39,579 nt of DNA, taken from NCBI GenBank assembly GCA_035478255.1, contig DATIJV010000010.1, forward strand, positions 1-39,579, given 5' to 3'. Of this stretch, positions 39,410-39,579 are shown piece by piece. Source of the DNA: DATIJJ01 sp035478255. GTDB lineage: Bacteria; Pseudomonadota; Gammaproteobacteria; DSM-16500. The stretch's first letter is position 1; every line of letters starts with the position of its first letter. The position numbers and the translations under genes are program-made. Under the pieces are notes generated by a model. The model had not been told where the DNA came from. It searched no databases and worked only from the letters and a program-made list of their open reading frames with translations.

Positions 39410-39451
39410 CTGAAAAATCGAGAAAATCGGGTTTTTGCGCAAATTTTTCAG
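39410..39451 (+). terminator. Hairpin after cysQ, possible terminator
   Basis: CTGAAAAAT (39410-39418) pairs with ATTTTTCAG (39443-39451) around a 24-base loop. A T-rich tract (GATTTTCTTTATT) follows. The AT-rich stem makes this a weak terminator. Confidence 0.35.
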
Positions 39452-39490
39452 GATTTTCTTTATTAATCAATAGGTTGCGTGGATTTTGGG

Positions 39491-39579
39491 TAAGTATTCA
39501 GTGGAAGTTTCCTCGCTGTCATGCCAGCATGCTTTTAGCTGGCATCCAGTGTTTTTAAGGGCGATGGATGCCAGCTAAA
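39491..39579. repeat. Start of a TAAGTATTCAGTG element with a different core
   Basis: TAAGTATTCAGTG (39491-39503) is the left end of the same shell as at 35057 (one base differs). Its core here is another palindrome: TTTAGCTGGCATCC (39533-39546) with GGATGCCAGCTAAA (39566-39579), plus TGCCAGC/GCTGGCA (39522-39544). The window ends inside it. Confidence 0.7.

Overview
The window looks like a chromosomal segment of an AT-rich gammaproteobacterium, probably of the order Legionellales (a Coxiellaceae/Legionellaceae relative). The main reasons are a CD39-type NTPDase with all apyrase regions, a SET-domain protein with ankyrin-like C-terminus (the architecture of known Legionella effectors), non-canonical S24 repressors, several toxin-antitoxin loci and many palindromic intergenic repeats. 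No Dot/Icm gene lies in the window, so any effector claim is inference.

Region 1 (1-7250) is core-like: a GGDEF/EAL protein with an outer-membrane FadL-type porin, a small unknown protein, a secreted NTPDase, glutamyl-tRNA synthetase (gltX), and tRNA-Ala(GGC) plus tRNA-Glu(TTC).

Region 2 (7250-21100) starts just after the tRNAs and is accessory: an orphan PemK/MazF-like toxin, a four-hairpin candidate ncRNA with its own promoter, a four-gene operon (S24-type repressor, thioesterase, unknown, SDR) divergent from a 151-residue protein, Xre/RES-like and HipBA toxin-antitoxin pairs, a MATE exporter, gene remnants, a TraB/TIKI-like secreted protein, a zeta-like kinase with a small partner, the SET/ankyrin-like protein and glyoxalase II.

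Region 3 (21100-28300) holds a GIY-YIG ORF inside a 43-bp inverted repeat, a MITE-like palindrome, a queuosine-precursor transporter beside a nucleosidase-cupin fusion, a second copy of the repressor//151-residue module with a different cargo gene, and a secreted S9 peptidase.

Region 4 (28300-39579) is a surface-glycan and sulfation locus. A six-gene minus-strand operon (PhyH-type oxygenase, GT2, methyltransferase, NeuD-type acyltransferase, WbqC-like, GT-C-like membrane protein) is divergent from a WecE-like sugar aminotransferase. After a 580-bp block of nested palindromic repeats come a sulfotransferase, a bifunctional Sat-CysC PAPS synthase and, divergent, DUF6356 plus CysQ. Together these would make the sulfate donor PAPS, use it, and remove the by-product PAP, probably to sulfate a cell-surface glycan.

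The most promising unexplained items are the duplicated repressor//151-residue module, the candidate ncRNA at 7834-7962, the inverted-repeat-bounded GIY-YIG unit, the interchangeable palindromic repeats, and the transporter/nucleosidase-cupin pair.
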